A stretch of DNA of 64,000 nucleotides, from the NCBI RefSeq assembly GCF_029952445.1, contig NZ_JAQPPK010000008.1, positions 115,870 through 179,869 of the forward strand, in the 5' to 3' direction. Shown here piece by piece: positions 63,879-64,000 of the stretch (within the stretch, counting starts at the first letter, position 1; the number at the start of each line of letters is the position of its first letter). The position numbers were made by a program, and so were the translations under genes. Source of the stretch: Paenarthrobacter nitroguajacolicus. GTDB lineage: Bacteria; Actinomycetota; Actinomycetes; Actinomycetales; Micrococcaceae. The notes below the pieces were generated by a model. That model saw nothing but the letters and a program-made list of their open reading frames with translations, was not told the DNA's origin and searched no databases.

Positions 63879-64000
63879 CGATATGTGTGTGGGGGGAGGG
63901 CGCCGTTTGGTGGGTTGGTTCCTTCTGAGGGGCGATTGTTGCCGGACCGGTTCCCGGAGCGTCAGCTTTGGCGGGGCCCTCTCGGTTGGTTTTTCGTGGC

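Overview
This window looks like chromosomal DNA of a high-GC Gram-positive bacterium of the Arthrobacter/Paenarthrobacter group. The choline oxidase gene (27344-28984) keeps FAD-linking His99 and catalytic His466 and Asn510 at the Arthrobacter globiformis enzyme's own numbering, and DUF222/HNH, DUF3151, MerR-TipAS and sugar ABC genes of actinobacterial type fill the rest. I see no rRNA, tRNA, CRISPR array, transposase or prophage. Gene density is high and most of the window is metabolic, with many local regulators.

Layout. 0.2-2.2 kb: a GntR repressor gene and a PdxS-like gene that share an 11-bp operator-like element; the PdxS copy lacks the catalytic lysine. 2.2-8.8 kb: a LysR regulator, a GbcA/GbcB-type Rieske demethylase pair, an unusual LuxR protein built on a degenerate histidine kinase, and the two ribulose-monophosphate enzymes that fix formaldehyde. 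8.8-13.7 kb: a glycogen-debranching-type hydrolase, a stand-alone winged-helix protein, photolyase and a membrane protein. 13.8-18.1 kb: valine catabolism (mmsA, 3-hydroxyisobutyryl-CoA hydrolase, mmsB, enoyl-CoA hydratase). 18.2-25.4 kb: ECF sigma with a coupled membrane partner, TenA_E-type protein, DUF222/HNH protein, then a MarR/acyl-CoA synthetase operon opposite an acyl-CoA dehydrogenase.

25.4-34.3 kb is a choline-to-glycine-betaine locus: APC permease, choline oxidase and betaine aldehyde dehydrogenase. Two promoters in this locus carry the same duplicated pair of TTGAAC-N4-GTTCAA operators, and a BetI-like TetR gene lies nearby. Together with the Rieske/RuMP cluster this suggests a route from choline to betaine to demethylated products, with capture of the formaldehyde released. 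A molybdopterin oxidoreductase and a duplicated-domain lipoprotein broken by a stop codon lie between.

34.3-37 kb holds MerR/TipAS, PadR and nadE, with large intergenic hairpins. 37-49.1 kb is a hexuronate regulon: LacI, an ABC transporter lacking its ATPase, two TIM-barrel isomerase-like proteins, a Gfo/Idh/MocA oxidoreductase, uxaC, a fructuronate-reductase-type dehydrogenase, mannonate dehydratase and gluconokinase. 49.1-54.5 kb is a second, ChvE/GguAB-type sugar ABC system with its own LacI and two identical 18-bp operators. 54.5-64 kb has pyrE, a Phd/VapC-type toxin-antitoxin pair, a Tat-exported hydrolase-like protein, a tyrosine-phosphatase-like and a HAD phosphatase, a proline-rich membrane protein, an RNA methyltransferase, a DUF559-like gene bracketed by two copies of one palindrome, and class II fructose-bisphosphate aldolase with DUF3151.
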